DNA from: Ischnura elegans
Lineage: Eukaryota; Arthropoda; Insecta; Odonata; Coenagrionidae
Direction of reading: 5' to 3'
NCBI RefSeq assembly: GCF_921293095.1
Contig: NC_060254.1
Location: 2,666,001-2,730,000, forward strand
Length of the DNA stretch: 64,000 nt
Shown here: one piece after another, positions 29,938-41,429 of the stretch
How positions within the stretch are numbered: position 1 is the first letter of the stretch
Layout of the letters: the number at the start of each line of letters is the position of its first letter
Program-made: the position numbers and the translations under genes
Notes under the pieces: generated by a model
The model's database searches: none
What the model was told of the DNA's origin: nothing
What the model saw: the letters and a program-made list of their open reading frames with translations, nothing else

Positions 29938-30035
29938 CTAATATATTTGAGAAAACACGACCCGAGTGTCATAACATAGTGACATCGTCAGGTGAACTAT
30001 GTTATGAAACCCGGGTCGTGTTTTATCGAATATAT
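29938..30035. repeat. Long imperfect hairpin
   Basis: Two arms of about 42 bp mirror each other around 'gacatcgtcaggtga'. The left arm contains 'aaaacacgaccc' and 'cataacatagt', the right arm 'actatgttatg' and 'gggtcgtgtttt', with 'aatatatt' at both ends. As RNA or single-stranded DNA it would fold into a stable stem. It could be a small foldback element or part of a dispersed repeat. Confidence 0.8.
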
Positions 30036-30039
30036 TAGG

Positions 30040-31800
30040 GAACCGTACAACGTTCTTTATTTTATTTTCTATAATGAAAAGGTTTCGCACAGTTAAGCCT
30101 GAAGTCATCAGTGAGGCTCCAAGATTACGGTAGATTAAAGCTTCACTTAGCGGTATAAAAATGCACCAATAGTCAGCATATAAAGCCGGTGAAAAGATCC
30201 ATTTTATGATAAAGGCAGTAAAAAAATCTTTGATCTGAACATCCTTTTCTGAGATCAAATATTAACTTTTATTGATCCAGACGCTCTTAAAAACACAGAT
30301 CAAAGTGAGATATACTGATCACAACGTAGTGCACAATATTGATGCTTAGATAATCGCTGCAACTGAAAAGTGAAAACTTCCAACTTGACGAAGAATGTTC
30401 ATTAATCTGTTCTAACGAAAATTTTCATTGGTAAGCCACCTAAAAGCAATTGCAATATTTTCAATTTCCCCAGAAATTACGTAGGTGGTTCTATCCCCGC
30501 TACGTTACGAGTGCGGCCTTGATTTGAATAACGGTAAAGGTAATAAAGTAACACTCTCACTCATGGCTAACACCAGTGCGATGCCTCTTCAAGTGTCGAA
30601 TTTTTTTAATACTCTATTCTCTATTTTCTATCTAATAGTCTATTTTCGTGCCAATTCACATAAAATTCGACAAATCATTCAAAATTCTTTGTCAATCTTG
30701 ATGATTATTTTCTGCCATTTGCGTGAATATTTTCGAGACCTAAACGGTTTCAACAAGTTGGACTAAACGCTGAAATTTAATGTGCCTTTTTGGCTTTTTC
30801 TCTCTGGGTTTCCGTCCGGGTCAGGCTCCCCAATTTCTGCCGACGTTTCGATGGACGCGTCTCACTAACAGTATGCCGGAAGTCCGAGAAACATTCCTGG
30901 CGTATTAATCGCCATTTTCGTAAATACTGAGGGGCGAAAATGTTTCTCTAGGGCATTAAATTAACTGCAGGGGAATCGTGTGGCCAATTTTCTCCAATAA
31001 AAACTTTCGGTTTGCATAAATGTAACTTATTTCCTATTAACTTTCATCTGTTGAGGCGTTAGACCTATATCCCACTCACAATCAGTCTCCAGCTATTTTC
31101 CACGCGTTGATATGACCGGTTAGGCCCAAATTTGCATTACCTCTTTTTGGGGGGGTCAGAGCCTGAAGACTCAACTGGATCTGAACCTTTCTGCTCGAGT
31201 AAAGTGCCCATATAACAGTGCATACCATTCTACCTCCTAACTTTTAAGCTCCCACCTCTTGTCCTTGCTTCTTTTGTCTCTAGACAGGTTTGTTTTCCTT
31301 GCCTAACTTTTGCAAAGCAGCTACGGTCTTCTACAACTCCTTACAAACCTCTTAGAACTCATTTTTAGTGACGTCGCCTAGCCAAAGCTCTCTTGCTTAT
31401 CAGTTGCCAGCCCTGGTTTTATTATGCGAAAAAAATGTGCTCATGCAAAAACTATCACGTAGTGCCCAACATCAGCGCTGATATTTAGTGTTAGTTTTTA
31501 AGAGAACGCATACCTCGAGATCAATCGGTCTTTTTTTGTTACGGATTACTAGCTTGAAACTCATGTACCAACTTGGAGTTTTCAGGGTGCATAAAATCGG
31601 CCGTAGACAACATTTTTCCTGCATCTCCAATTGATGACTTTACTTTTTAGCCGTTTTCTTTGATGATTTTTTATTTACTTTTGAGACTCAGGAAAATGCT
31701 GAGCAGATGTCATGATATTGTGCTTTGTGTGTGTCAATTGTTTTAAGTGCTGTCTACAGCTCCCTGTATTCATATGCTCACTGTTGCATAAACGTTCGTA
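30040..31800. other. No recognisable gene
   Basis: Mostly AT-rich. The 93-codon frame at 30485-30766 has no recognisable features. The last few hundred bases may include the long terminal repeat belonging to the gag remnant that follows, but I cannot set its ends. Confidence 0.4.
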
Positions 31801-31811
31801 AGAACATGACA

Positions 31812-32530
31812 TGGCGCAGCCGGTAGTGCTCGATTAGGGCCATGTGCTCGATAGTACGTAGTCAGACGACGTGTTCAAAGTTAAGGGAATAAGAAAGTTT
31901 CGAGGATGCAACAAGCGAGGCCTCCTAATCCGTTAGTCTTAACGGGCTATGTCATTGATAATTTCCGTAAGTTCAAGCAGAACTTGGAGATGTATACGTT
32001 AGCTTCTGGACTGAAAACGAAACCGAACGAAGTTAAGACTGCCATTTTACGGAGTGTAATTGGTGAGGACGGAGTTGAGCTCTTTAATATGTTTAATCTG
32101 GAAGAAGAAGATAAGTCAGATTACGATAAAGTACTAAATGAATTCGAAAAATACGCGAATCCTTGAGAGAACGTGGTAGTTGAACGATTTCTGTTTAACA
32201 CGCGCAAACAGCAGGAAGGTGAGCCCTTTGACTTCTTTGTCACCGACTTGAAAAAGCTAGTCAAAATCTGTGAGTACGGCAATCAGACTGATAGTGTTAT
32301 GAGAGACCGAATTGTTCCCGGAATACATGATTTGGATGTTCAGGAAAGACTTCTGCGGATACCGGAATTATCTCTGGATGACAGCATCGAGATCCGCAAG
32401 GCAGCTGAGATGGGGAAACATCAGGCTGACACCCCGCAAGGAACCAAACCCGTGGATGCAGTCAGCAGGAAAGGGACGCGAGCTAAAGCATTGAATGATT
32501 CAGTGAGGCATACTTATAAGTACTTACCTT
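31812..32530 (+). mobile_element. Ty3/gypsy (Mag-like) 5' remnant with gag
   Basis: A primer-binding-like 'tggcgcagccgg' (31812-31823) fits the 3' end of tRNA-Ser, the primer used by Mag-lineage Ty3/gypsy elements. Shortly after it comes gag-type coding sequence with family-like words such as 'NFRKFKQNLEMYTLASGL', 'LNEFEKYANP', 'GEPFDFFVTDLKKLVKICEY' and 'RDRIVPGIHDLDVQERLLR'. No protease, reverse transcriptase or integrase follows, so it is a broken 5' fragment with a small number of breaks. It is probably of moderate age. Confidence 0.82.
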
Positions 32531-32679
32531 AGACAGTAGTAAATGATGTCTATTTGTGTGAAAAGTGCTATTATAAGCATAAAAAATGAGAATTTCGAGC
32601 ATTTGGTAAAATTTGCAATCGGAAATCTATGATCCTTCAACAAGCTCCTCACTTGGCAGCGCTGACATCATTTAATAAG

Positions 32680-33300
32680 TTCTTCTTGCCTTTTTACAAT
32701 ATGGTTAAACGAATAGCCAAAGTTACCACTTATTCCTACACTTCTTTCGAATGCATTTAGTTATGAAGTAAATTAATGATGCCGTGTAATTAGGAGAGCC
32801 TTTCTATAGGCATGCGCGAGTAACAATAAAAAAAACTTCTGAGGAGACACCATTCATGCCTTTATTGTTTTATGAGATTATTCAAACAGAATTATCGTAT
32901 CATATATATTAGGATTTGGAAGTTATAAGATGAATTGCCTCCTTAATAAGAAAAGAAAACTTGCTTACACATCTGCTTCCTTAATTTTGCGGAACAGCCG
33001 GTTAATTGACTATCAGAGTTTGTGACGTGAAATTTAGTCTTTCGCGAAGGTTTGGAGACTCGAAAAAGTAGTTTTTGAAGGTTCTCAATTCTTTCAAAGA
33101 TTCTCCATGTTGCTTCAGCCATGAATTCCAACATACCTTTTCTTTAGTCTTTCTTTTCTTGTCATTTTAAGAGGTGTGTCTCATTTCAATCGCCAATACT
33201 TTCACGCAGGAAGTACTCGGTCGTTATCTCTGTCTTTTGCCAAGTCCATATCCTTCCCTAATATTTTATGGGAGGGTGTGTTGCATTGAGTGATTGTCCG
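32680..33300 (+). repeat. Third partial copy of the duplicated block
   Basis: Homologous to about 11890-12560 of copy 2 and about 9400-9945 of copy 1. Shared landmarks are 'gatgaattgcctcc.taat', 'aattttgcgga', and 'tgacgtgaa.ttt.gtctttcg' followed by a Trp/Phe-poor AT-rich segment. It starts right after the gag remnant, so the exon-like part of the block is not present here. Its presence beyond the Polinton shows that the duplications predate that insertion. Confidence 0.65.
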
Positions 33301-33794
33301 ATGACCTCTTATACTTTCATATTTTAATGTAATCCAATAGTTGATTAAATAAATGATGAAAATCGGGAATCTTATTTAGTAAAACACGGCAATTAACCAC
33401 AGCCGCGATTATTACTTCGGAACGAGTATTTTACCGATTCGGGACTATTTGTGATTCGCTCTTGTCGATTAAGCTATTTTTAGGCTCTATACCCCTGATA
33501 AATGGAACTGCAGATTTTATTGTCTCACCATTAAAATGACTTGAATCTTGACCGCCTTTGAAATTATGACTCAACTGACGTTTCTCATGCTTAAAGTTAC
33601 TACAGCCTATATAATTGTAAATTGCTAATGCTGATTCTGAAACACTGATTTTTCCTTCTATTATTCTATTCGCTAACACTAAAACACTAACAATCACCAA
33701 ATCGATTAACCCAACTACAACTAGGCCTATTTACATACTAATCCCTCGTTCGTCAAAACAATTGACACATAATAAGTCAACTGTTCACCAAAAC

Positions 33795-34087
33795 AAGACA
33801 CTAAGATTATATGCCCGCCGGCCGGTGCGGCGACGTCAACTCACTAGATACGTCGCTCTGCGCATGCTCGTGCGGCGTCCCAAGACTTCCATAAGGTACT
33901 AGCTTAGACGCGTCATAGCACCAGCGGCCGCCACCACTACCAATCTTCATATAACCCCATGGTGATGGATTGTGGCGTTCTGGCCAGCGCCCCACGGCAA
34001 CAAATGCGTAATTCTCGTGCTATTTTTGCGTGTTTTTCCTGCATTTTCGATGTATTCGATTGAAAAAACTACTTCGGTTGATTCCAC
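33795..34087 (+). promoter_or_regulatory. CpG-rich probable promoter and first exon
   Basis: The stretch 33800-33990 is markedly GC- and CpG-rich ('cccgccggccggtgcggcga') in an AT-rich setting. It has an NRF-1-like 'ctgcgcatgctcg' near 33857 and a NotI-type 'gcggccgc' near 33923. A strong donor (cac|gtaagt) starts at 34088. Between them an ATG near 33960 opens a 34-codon frame that stops before the donor. This looks like a second transcription start with an untranslated or short-frame first exon. Direction is inferred from the donor. Confidence 0.4.
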
Positions 34088-34099
34088 GTAAGTGTTCAG

Positions 34100-35170
34100 T
34101 GATGGCAAACTCAATGGAAAAAAATGATGGAAATAGGCCCTGTGATCATCCCTGCCATCCCTGAACTAGTACGTGGACATTGGTCGCGTCATTTTAGCTT
34201 AATTTGGCATATATAGAGATTTATAGTGGCAATAATAAAAAAAACTGGAGAAATAATTAGCAAACAGCTCTGGGTCGTTGGTAAAAAATTAACTCGTACT
34301 GGATGTTATTCAAATAATGAAACTCAGTGGAATATAAGCTATGGAGGTCAATGGGAGAATAAGGGTAAAAAATAATAATGCAATGCAATTAGATAGCCAA
34401 CCACGTCATTAAAATTTTAATGCATCCCTAGGTACATTCAATGGAATATAATTTGGTTTTGGCATGCCATGGTGATATTGTGACGATGCCTTTGGTGACA
34501 TGCATCATGCTATGTAGGGCAATTTGGCCATGCCGGGAAAAATCACAGTAACACACCGAATTGAAAAATTACCAAAATGAAAGCGTTAGATTAATATTAT
34601 TTAAGCTAGTATAGTTCATCGTGAATGACCTACTGCTCTCACACAATTTTTCATGCCATTATATGAACAGGATGCGTGACAACTAACAATTTCGATTTTA
34701 CAAAGAGCAAAGGAGCCAATTTTTGAAGCGACACAAAAATCGTTCATTTTTTCGTTCCCATGGAAATACCTCCGTTAAGACGGCCAAGGGCTCCGCTCCA
34801 GGGTGTCATAAAACGACCGTTTTCGAAATTAGATTCCTGAGGGTCAGGGATCGGTGATTGAAGAAGGTATAAGGTTTTCAGCTGGTATCTTTCTGGTAGG
34901 TCTTTTTGTATGAGTCCCAGGAAAACAACTCACTTTGTCGAGGTTTGAACGCTTTTAATAGAAGCATGGTCTTCGATCGTATCCAAAGATAACGAAATGA
35001 ACTTCGATGAAACGTGGAAGTACATCGCATGAAAAACCTCCACTGTCTTCACCATAGGCCATTTGAGAATCGGCGTCTTGAAGAAAAACATAAAAATGGT
35101 GAACGTTGAGCATTAAAACCCATACAGCTTCAATAACCTTACCGCGGCGCGGCTAATCCAACTCCCGACG
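34100..35170. other. No recognisable gene
   Basis: AT-rich sequence with no convincing frame. The stretch 34700-35130 has a more even composition and may be the start of the repeat unit that continues to 35738, but it has no counterpart upstream of the Polinton-borne copy. Confidence 0.35.
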
Positions 35171-35174
35171 CGCG

Positions 35175-35738
35175 GAGAAGAACCCTGCCGCGCGATCGAA
35201 AAATCAATGTAATTTCCGGCGACGCAAACTTATTTCATAGAAAACTGCATAAAGACCTCAAGAAATCTTCAAACAATGCTCTCATATAAGTTACTCTGCG
35301 TGACCTTGCCGAAAACCTATTTGAAACTCTACCTAAATGTAAAACTTCGTCGAAAAACAGTATCCGCCATTTTGTTACTGCACGGTAAGAATTTATGGGC
35401 TGTATTCTTTAAGATTACGGAAAATTAAAGAAAAAACACCATGATAACAGATTATGTGGTTTTTTATTCGGCAAGATTCCACCCATAACTTCACCATTCA
35501 CTTACTTTGGAAGATTTTCAGAGAAAATTGAAGACGGGCGTTTTTATGGAAATTTTTTCACGTTTGAGCCTCTGTACCTCAGTAACGGGTAGGATCTATG
35601 TCAAATGAAGTACATATCAATAAATTTCAATCATTTCTGAGTATACCTGCGAAGTTTCAAGTTTATAACTCAAAAAAAGCCATTTTGTAATTTTGTCCGG
35701 CTTTTTCCGATTTCCGCCCACTGTGCGCCGTGCGTTTT
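35175..35738 (+). repeat. 560-bp dispersed repeat, copy outside the Polinton
   Basis: Partner of 26440-26995. It starts near 'ccgcgcgatcgaaaaatc' and ends near 'ccactgtgcgccgtg'. Divergence between the two copies is considerable, so neither is a fresh insertion from the other. Confidence 0.75.
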
Positions 35739-35859
35739 CTCAGACTAAGTTTGAGTCTCCACTCTTGGCTCCGAACATGAACAGTATTTAAATTTCGAAG
35801 ATAGGATTTTAAAGCCAGGATGATCTCTAATTTTGCGATAGATGACAGCGTAGTATGAA

Positions 35860-36530
35860 AATAACGCATTTTACTGCTATTTCGATTGCATAGGTCATTT
35901 CTGTATGCAATGAACAAAAGGGGGGCCGATTACGTTTCCTTGTGGGACACCTAATGTTACTTTAATTACATTAGAGCTAATTCCATCAAGGACTACTTTT
36001 TGCTTACGATCACTCAGAATGTCGCCTGTCCAGCATACTAATTTTTCATTTAGCCCGCATTGTTGTATTTGTATAAAAGTTTGTTGTGAGGTGACGTGTC
36101 GAAGACTTTCTTGAAACCAATAAATAATGCGTTGGCTTGTCTTTTCGATTCAGCGGATTTGAGAACGTTGTGAAGAAATTGCGAGAACTGTATTTAGCTT
36201 GATCTATCATTTCTGAAGTCGTACTGACAGCCACTGAATGGCTGACAGCACGACTGGCTGTCCAAGAAGGTCATGATATTGCTAACGACGATATTGTATG
36301 TTCGAGTAACTTATCTATTTATGATCTTAATGAAATTTGATGATAGTTCCCTGGACCATGTCTGTTTCCCATCCATTTTTGAATTTCGGTATAACGCTTG
36401 CATTTTCCAGTCTGCGGGTATTCCCTTCGGGCCCGGAGATTAACTATATTTTATAAATAGTAGCTGATAAATAGTGATTTCTTTTATTGGTTTCTCAGTG
36501 AATGAGATGTCTAAATTACATGCATTATCA
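35860..36530 (-). pseudogene. Decayed non-LTR (LINE) reverse transcriptase
   Basis: On the minus strand, broken frames encode the core of a CR1/Jockey-type reverse transcriptase. A segment like 'DISFTEKPIKEI' is followed by 'SPGPEGIP', then, after an apparent internal deletion, 'WKMQALYRNSKMDG'. Later come 'RQANALFIGFKKVFDTSPHN' (normally FxDFxKAFDxVxH), 'ILSDRKQKVVLDGISSNVIK' and 'GVPQGNVIGPPF'. Several in-frame stops and at least one deletion mark it as dead. The catalytic Y-x-D-D region is not seen. Clade assignment is tentative. Confidence 0.75.
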
Positions 36531-36539
36531 CCTATAGTC

Positions 36540-37670
36540 CATACACTTTCGAAGAAGGAATTTTACCTGTTAGTTTTTGTTAATATTTTTGACAGACATA
36601 TGACAAGTATACAAAGAGTAGGAATCCAAATTTATAGATGAGAGATTAAAATCTACCAAAAAAATTATTATAACACATCTGCAGTCCTTCACAGAAAATA
36701 CAGATATTTGATTTTCTAAATGGCAAATTATATCAACTTCGCAGTTTTTTGGCCTATGAAAAGAGCAAATATGAATACTTATTTCCTTTCGTTGTTTTAT
36801 TGCACACCATACACTTTCGGTTTTACCAAGTTATTTTATGGGTGAGGCTGTGTAAATGTGATTCATCTGCTAGAAAACTCCATTACCTTTCCTATCGCAT
36901 CGATCGCATTTGAAAATTTTATATAATTTTATATTTTAAGGAAAAACTTAACTGTCGCTTATAACTTCCGGAAGCCAACTGTATGCTCGTATGATCACGT
37001 CTACGTCCTGAACTGTGTGCTCGATTTTAGCGCTCTTATTTTGAACGCAATTTCAATTAACTATGACCAAGTTAATGACATATTTTGTAGATTGACTTTC
37101 GGTTGGATCTTTTACACGCTTTTGTGTATTTTTTTACTTTAGAAGTGCTTTTTACATTTGGTTTAATTTTTTCCTTGAGGAGTACGCATTTTGGAATGTT
37201 CATTATTCTTTACTCGAATTTCTATGAGATATGTTTGTTTTGATATATTGTGATTGCGCTGCTGCAATAAGAATGAGAAGGAGACCCAGATAGCACAAAG
37301 TAAGTGAGTTAACCGTTTCTTATGGTTTTCTTACGGAAAAAATTGATAAGCAGCTTATCGTAAGCTAAGGGACTTATGTAAGGCAAGGGTAAGACGTTAG
37401 GGGCGTTTAGGTAAGGAATGCCGTCAAATATCCTCAGGCAATGTAAGTCACTTCTGTTGGAGCGCCAAAGGCGGCTGAACAGCGTACTACACATGCTACG
37501 CGGCTCATCTTGACATGAATTTAAAGGCTATTGGGGAAATTTAGCGAGTTTTTAGAAGGGCTGAACAACTGATAACAGATTTTCCCGTAAATAGAAAAAA
37601 ATTAATAACTGCAAGCAACCGGCTAGTGAAGATATAAAGCATGGTACAATTACTCTATCCATGCGGCGGA
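36540..37670. other. No recognisable gene
   Basis: AT-rich sequence with short frames only. No repeat ends or RNA genes recognised. Confidence 0.45.
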
Positions 37671-37685
37671 AAGAAAAAAAAATAA

Positions 37686-37757
37686 CGTTAGGGTGGAACC
37701 GAACGTGCGACTCTCGGAACCGAAGTACCACTCGCTGACCACTACACCACGGCAGTT
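37686..37757 (-). ncRNA. tRNA-like segment (SINE-head-like)
   Basis: On the minus strand 'tggtgtagtggtcagcg' matches an A-box and 'cgttcggttccacc' a B-box, about 35 nt apart. The acceptor ends and anticodon stem do not pair cleanly, so it is not a functional tRNA gene. A tRNA-derived SINE head is the likely source, though a tail was not identified. Confidence 0.45.
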
Positions 37758-38418
37758 GTTGAAAATTGATGGCGTAGTTACTAACTAAATATCCAATTAT
37801 GTAAAAAAAACTTGTTTGGCATGTGCATGAAAAACTGAATTTATTCAAGGTCCATACATTTTAACATTTATGAATTTTAAATTATGGTTTGATAACCCGA
37901 CGACTACAATACGTATATTAGATGTTCCTTCCAGCATTTTTATATTATTCTACGTTGGTCTTGTGAAATTGTGTTTTTCTTACGACCTTCGTTAAGCTAT
38001 CAGTTCATAAATGTGAATGATTTTCAAATTATGGCGGTATGATGTTATTTCTCCTCATAATATAGAAGCGCCAATAATAAAAACATTGTTTTAATGCATA
38101 AAGGCCTTAATTAACACTCTGTAACGATGGGATAATAACAGCATCTACGGAAGTGCTGAAAGTTTGGCATCCATTTTGCCATTACTCTGGATGTTTGTCG
38201 CCCTGGCCGTAAGAAACCCATAACAAGCTTACTTGAGAAGCGACTTCCTTATTTCTTACTTTCACCTTATCTCAATGACTTATAATGTGCTAGCTGGGGA
38301 GGTGTTCTTGGCAATAGTGGATTATTATTTGGAGACCTTAGGGTAATCACTAAATTTTTTTTGGAGTAGATGAGAACATTTTTGAAATTATAATGCAAAA
38401 AAGTTTTAATAATACACA

Positions 38419-38695
38419 CAGGGACGGATCCAGGATTTTTTTTCTGAGAGGGGCGCAAGGGTCTGACAGGTCTTATCATATTTGAGATTAAAAACAAAAA
38501 ATAGAACAATTACTGTAAAAATATCCTCTTTTTTGATATCCAAGTTATCATTATTAAATAAGATGTTTGAGACTCCATAGTATTCAAAATAAAACAAACT
38601 TAATGATAATCATATTGAAAATCTTGTCTATATTTTTTAAGCATCTGGGGCGCATGTGCTCCGGTTCTCTTCCCCCCTAAATCCACCTACGAATA
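38419..38695. mobile_element. MITE of the 'gggacggatccagg' type, copy 1
   Basis: The element opens 'cagggacggatccagga', then a T run and a G-rich stretch. It closes with a C-rich stretch and 'aaatccacctacgaata', an imperfect reverse complement of the start. The interior shares 'tattttttaagcatctgggg' with the related copy at 57190-57385. No coding capacity. The superfamily is not certain. Confidence 0.6.
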
Positions 38696-38699
38696 CACT

Positions 38700-39335
38700 C
38701 TATTTCTATTATACTTCCAGAGAATCATTTATGGTTACCATTTGTTTTAGTATTTTAATATCCATTCAATGTTGATATCCACTATTCAGTTTAGATACCA
38801 TAAATTTCGTAGTCTTAGTGTCCGTTGAAGCATTTTGTTCTAATAATGAACATTGGCCAAAAAGTATAAATTTCCACTTTGTTGTAAAAATATCTCTGTT
38901 TTTTCTTTTTTTTTAATCAGGATTTTTATAGGTTAGATTGTTACGTTATGTTTTAGGATTTGCTCAAATATTGCTTAGAATACAAGTCAAGTTTGCCACA
39001 TTCTTAAGTTGTTTCTGGAATTTTTCAATATGTTTTCCAATACTTCTTCAATTATTTTTCTTAAACTGGCATTTTACGTGATTTTACAGCCATTCTTCCC
39101 TCATAATTGAATGAAAATTATAGCCACGTCACGAGAGTACTTTTTCGGCATTGCAAAAATAAAAGGAATAGAACTGGATCAGCTGGAGAATCATTCGGCT
39201 TTTATTTTATCTTTTATCATGCTACTCTTCTAATTGTTTCATCATAATTATCATCGCAAGTCATCATTCCGAAGATTGGTTTTAAGCAACTATGCACTCC
39301 ACATTCCCTTATGCTAATTTTTTCATAATTAAGCC
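38700..39335. other. No recognisable gene
   Basis: AT-rich with short frames only. No repeat partner recognised. Confidence 0.4.
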
Positions 39336-39339
39336 TAAC

Positions 39340-39880
39340 TTCTCGAATGTATTCGAGGGAGCTTGTCCATTTCCACTCAGTCAGGTCCGTCCCTTAACCT
39401 CTTCACGTCCACATGTCCTTAGACAATGGTCGTCATCATGACACCATCCCTAAATATGTGGCCAATTATGATGTCCTTTATTCTTCTAAAGTTTTTAATA
39501 AGGCTTCTTTTATTCCCAACGTCTAAACTATACTCTGAAAGACCCTATTCCTTAATTGGACATCCGACTTTCTTTTTATTATTCTAAGTGATCATCACAT
39601 TTTGATTGTTCCAACTCTTGTCTCCCCTACTCTTGTCAACACATATGCCTTGTTCCCATGAAGAAACTAACTCCATAGATAGTATTTGATGATTCTCTTG
39701 GTCCTAAAATCTTCAAATATCTTTGATCCATTCTTTTTTTAAATAAGAATGTTGCAGTTTATCTCGAAATGTCTAGGAATATCCCCTGCAGACCACATTT
39801 TTTGTAGATCTGGATTCAAGTTTCCCCTCCTGTATTTTAATAATTATCTATGCAAATATATCACCAGCTCCCGATGCCCT
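39340..39880 (-). pseudogene. Decayed LINE 3' region (tentative)
   Basis: Read on the minus strand, broken frames give 'RSLIKNFRRIKDIIIGHIF' and then 'RDGVMMTTIV...GHVDVKR', which follows the C-terminal pattern of many non-LTR elements (R-x-x-x-x-I-G-H-x-x-R-H/D-x...I-V-E-G). Upstream is a Lys-rich stretch without clear polymerase motifs. Stops and frame changes are frequent. Only the tail pattern supports the call. Confidence 0.4.
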
Positions 39881-40236
39881 ATTTTTTTGTAGGAATTATA
39901 CTACCATGTCTTATGGTACTATATTTCAATAGAATGTGATTTTCAATGCCAAAACGCACAGGTTATATTTGAATTTTCTAATTCACCTCTGATCTAAATG
40001 ACCACTTTCAATTTTAATGTTGACAAGGGACTCTTTTAGATAAAGCTTTATCGCAATGAGCTCAGCTTTCTCATAAACATTTTTCTCTTCTCATTTTACT
40101 TCTCATAGAGGTGAAATCAGAATTGAGCCATTCTCTTTATAGCTTAAACTGTCTATATTTAAAACGTTTAATTTTTTTTATAAGACTCGATATTTGTGAT
40201 TTATATGCTATGGAATTTAAACAGTAAAACAGAAGT

Positions 40237-40535
40237 GATCATATAATAGCTGAAACACTATAGAATCAACATATAGATGGAAATGCCAGCAGACTACACT
40301 CAATACCCCTTGCAAAGTAGGCAAACTCATGTTTCAAGTCCTGTTCCTTTGCAAAAACATGCGACTTCCCACAGCCATGAAAATGCCAAAAAAAGAAGAA
40401 TTAGTACCTAATATTAATCATATAACAGCTGAAACACTGTAGAATCAACTTACCAATGGAAATATTTACCAAACAACTGTATATGCACTAATATCCCTGT
40501 AAAGTAGGCCAACACTCATTTCTGTACCAGCTAAG
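40237..40535 (+). repeat. Imperfect tandem duplication, about 180 bp
   Basis: Segments starting at 40237 and 40417 share 'atcatataa.agctgaaaca' and 'gtaaagtaggc' downstream. Divergence is roughly 15-20 percent by eye. No coding potential. Confidence 0.7.
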
Positions 40536-40559
40536 GTGTAGTTGCTCCCACACTATCAA

Positions 40560-41395
40560 GTGGATGATGTAAACATAGCTACCAATGAACCAACCTCGCA
40601 GCTATATTTTTCTCTCCTCCATGAAATTTACCTTTTGTTCTCTAATCTACAGAGGGGACATGGTCTCCTTGGTGAAGTTTCTTCCCGAATTCTTGCCTTT
40701 ATAGTGTCTGTTAGAGTTTAATGATTGGGTTAATACAACTGTCAGGCAGTCTGTGGGAGGAGCAAATGTTTTTTATTTTTGGTTTCATAGTATTGGAATG
40801 AGCAACACACTGATTCAATAATAGTTTTTGAGAATACTACATCCTACAGTATTATTCTCCACCTCCACAATCACTCTTTACTCAAATAAATTAATTACAG
40901 CCCTTATCTATGCCGTTATCTTAAGCATAGATTCTTAGATCCAAAACAAATTAATTAAGCATTGTACAGATTAGAGGGACAAGGTCAGCAACATTGATTA
41001 GGTGAAACATATTGTAAATAAAATTTTTATTAAAAATTCTCAATAAATCTCAATTCCAAATAATTTATAAATAACTAATTATTTACATTCAGATCTAATT
41101 AAGGTTGGTCATCAGTTTTGGCTTGCCCCTTGCACTTGCCTGCTCTGCCACTGGCTTCCTAACATCTCAGTTAAGTGGTTAGCTAAGTTATGCCTCCCCT
41201 GTTTTACTTCTGAAATGAATGATTAGAATTTTAGTTCATTACTTTCAATGCAATGGCAAATTTAACATCATGTTCTTTTAAGACTGATACAAGTCAATAT
41301 TCAGTGGAAAAAAGATAATGAGTGTGACCATAATGAGGTTTCTATAATTTATGTTAAAGAAAATGACAGAATCCAAATACTGAATAATGCAACTT
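40560..41395. other. No recognisable gene
   Basis: AT-rich spacer before the minisatellite, without frames or repeats that I can name. Confidence 0.45.
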
Positions 41396-41429
41396 TTTTA
41401 GCGATTAATAAACAAAATAAAACAATTTC

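Noticed and set aside
29938-30035. Hammerhead ribozyme in the hairpin ('ctgacga' on the minus strand)
   Set aside because: Only the first core box is present; the second core box and cleavage site are missing, so it is a plain hairpin.
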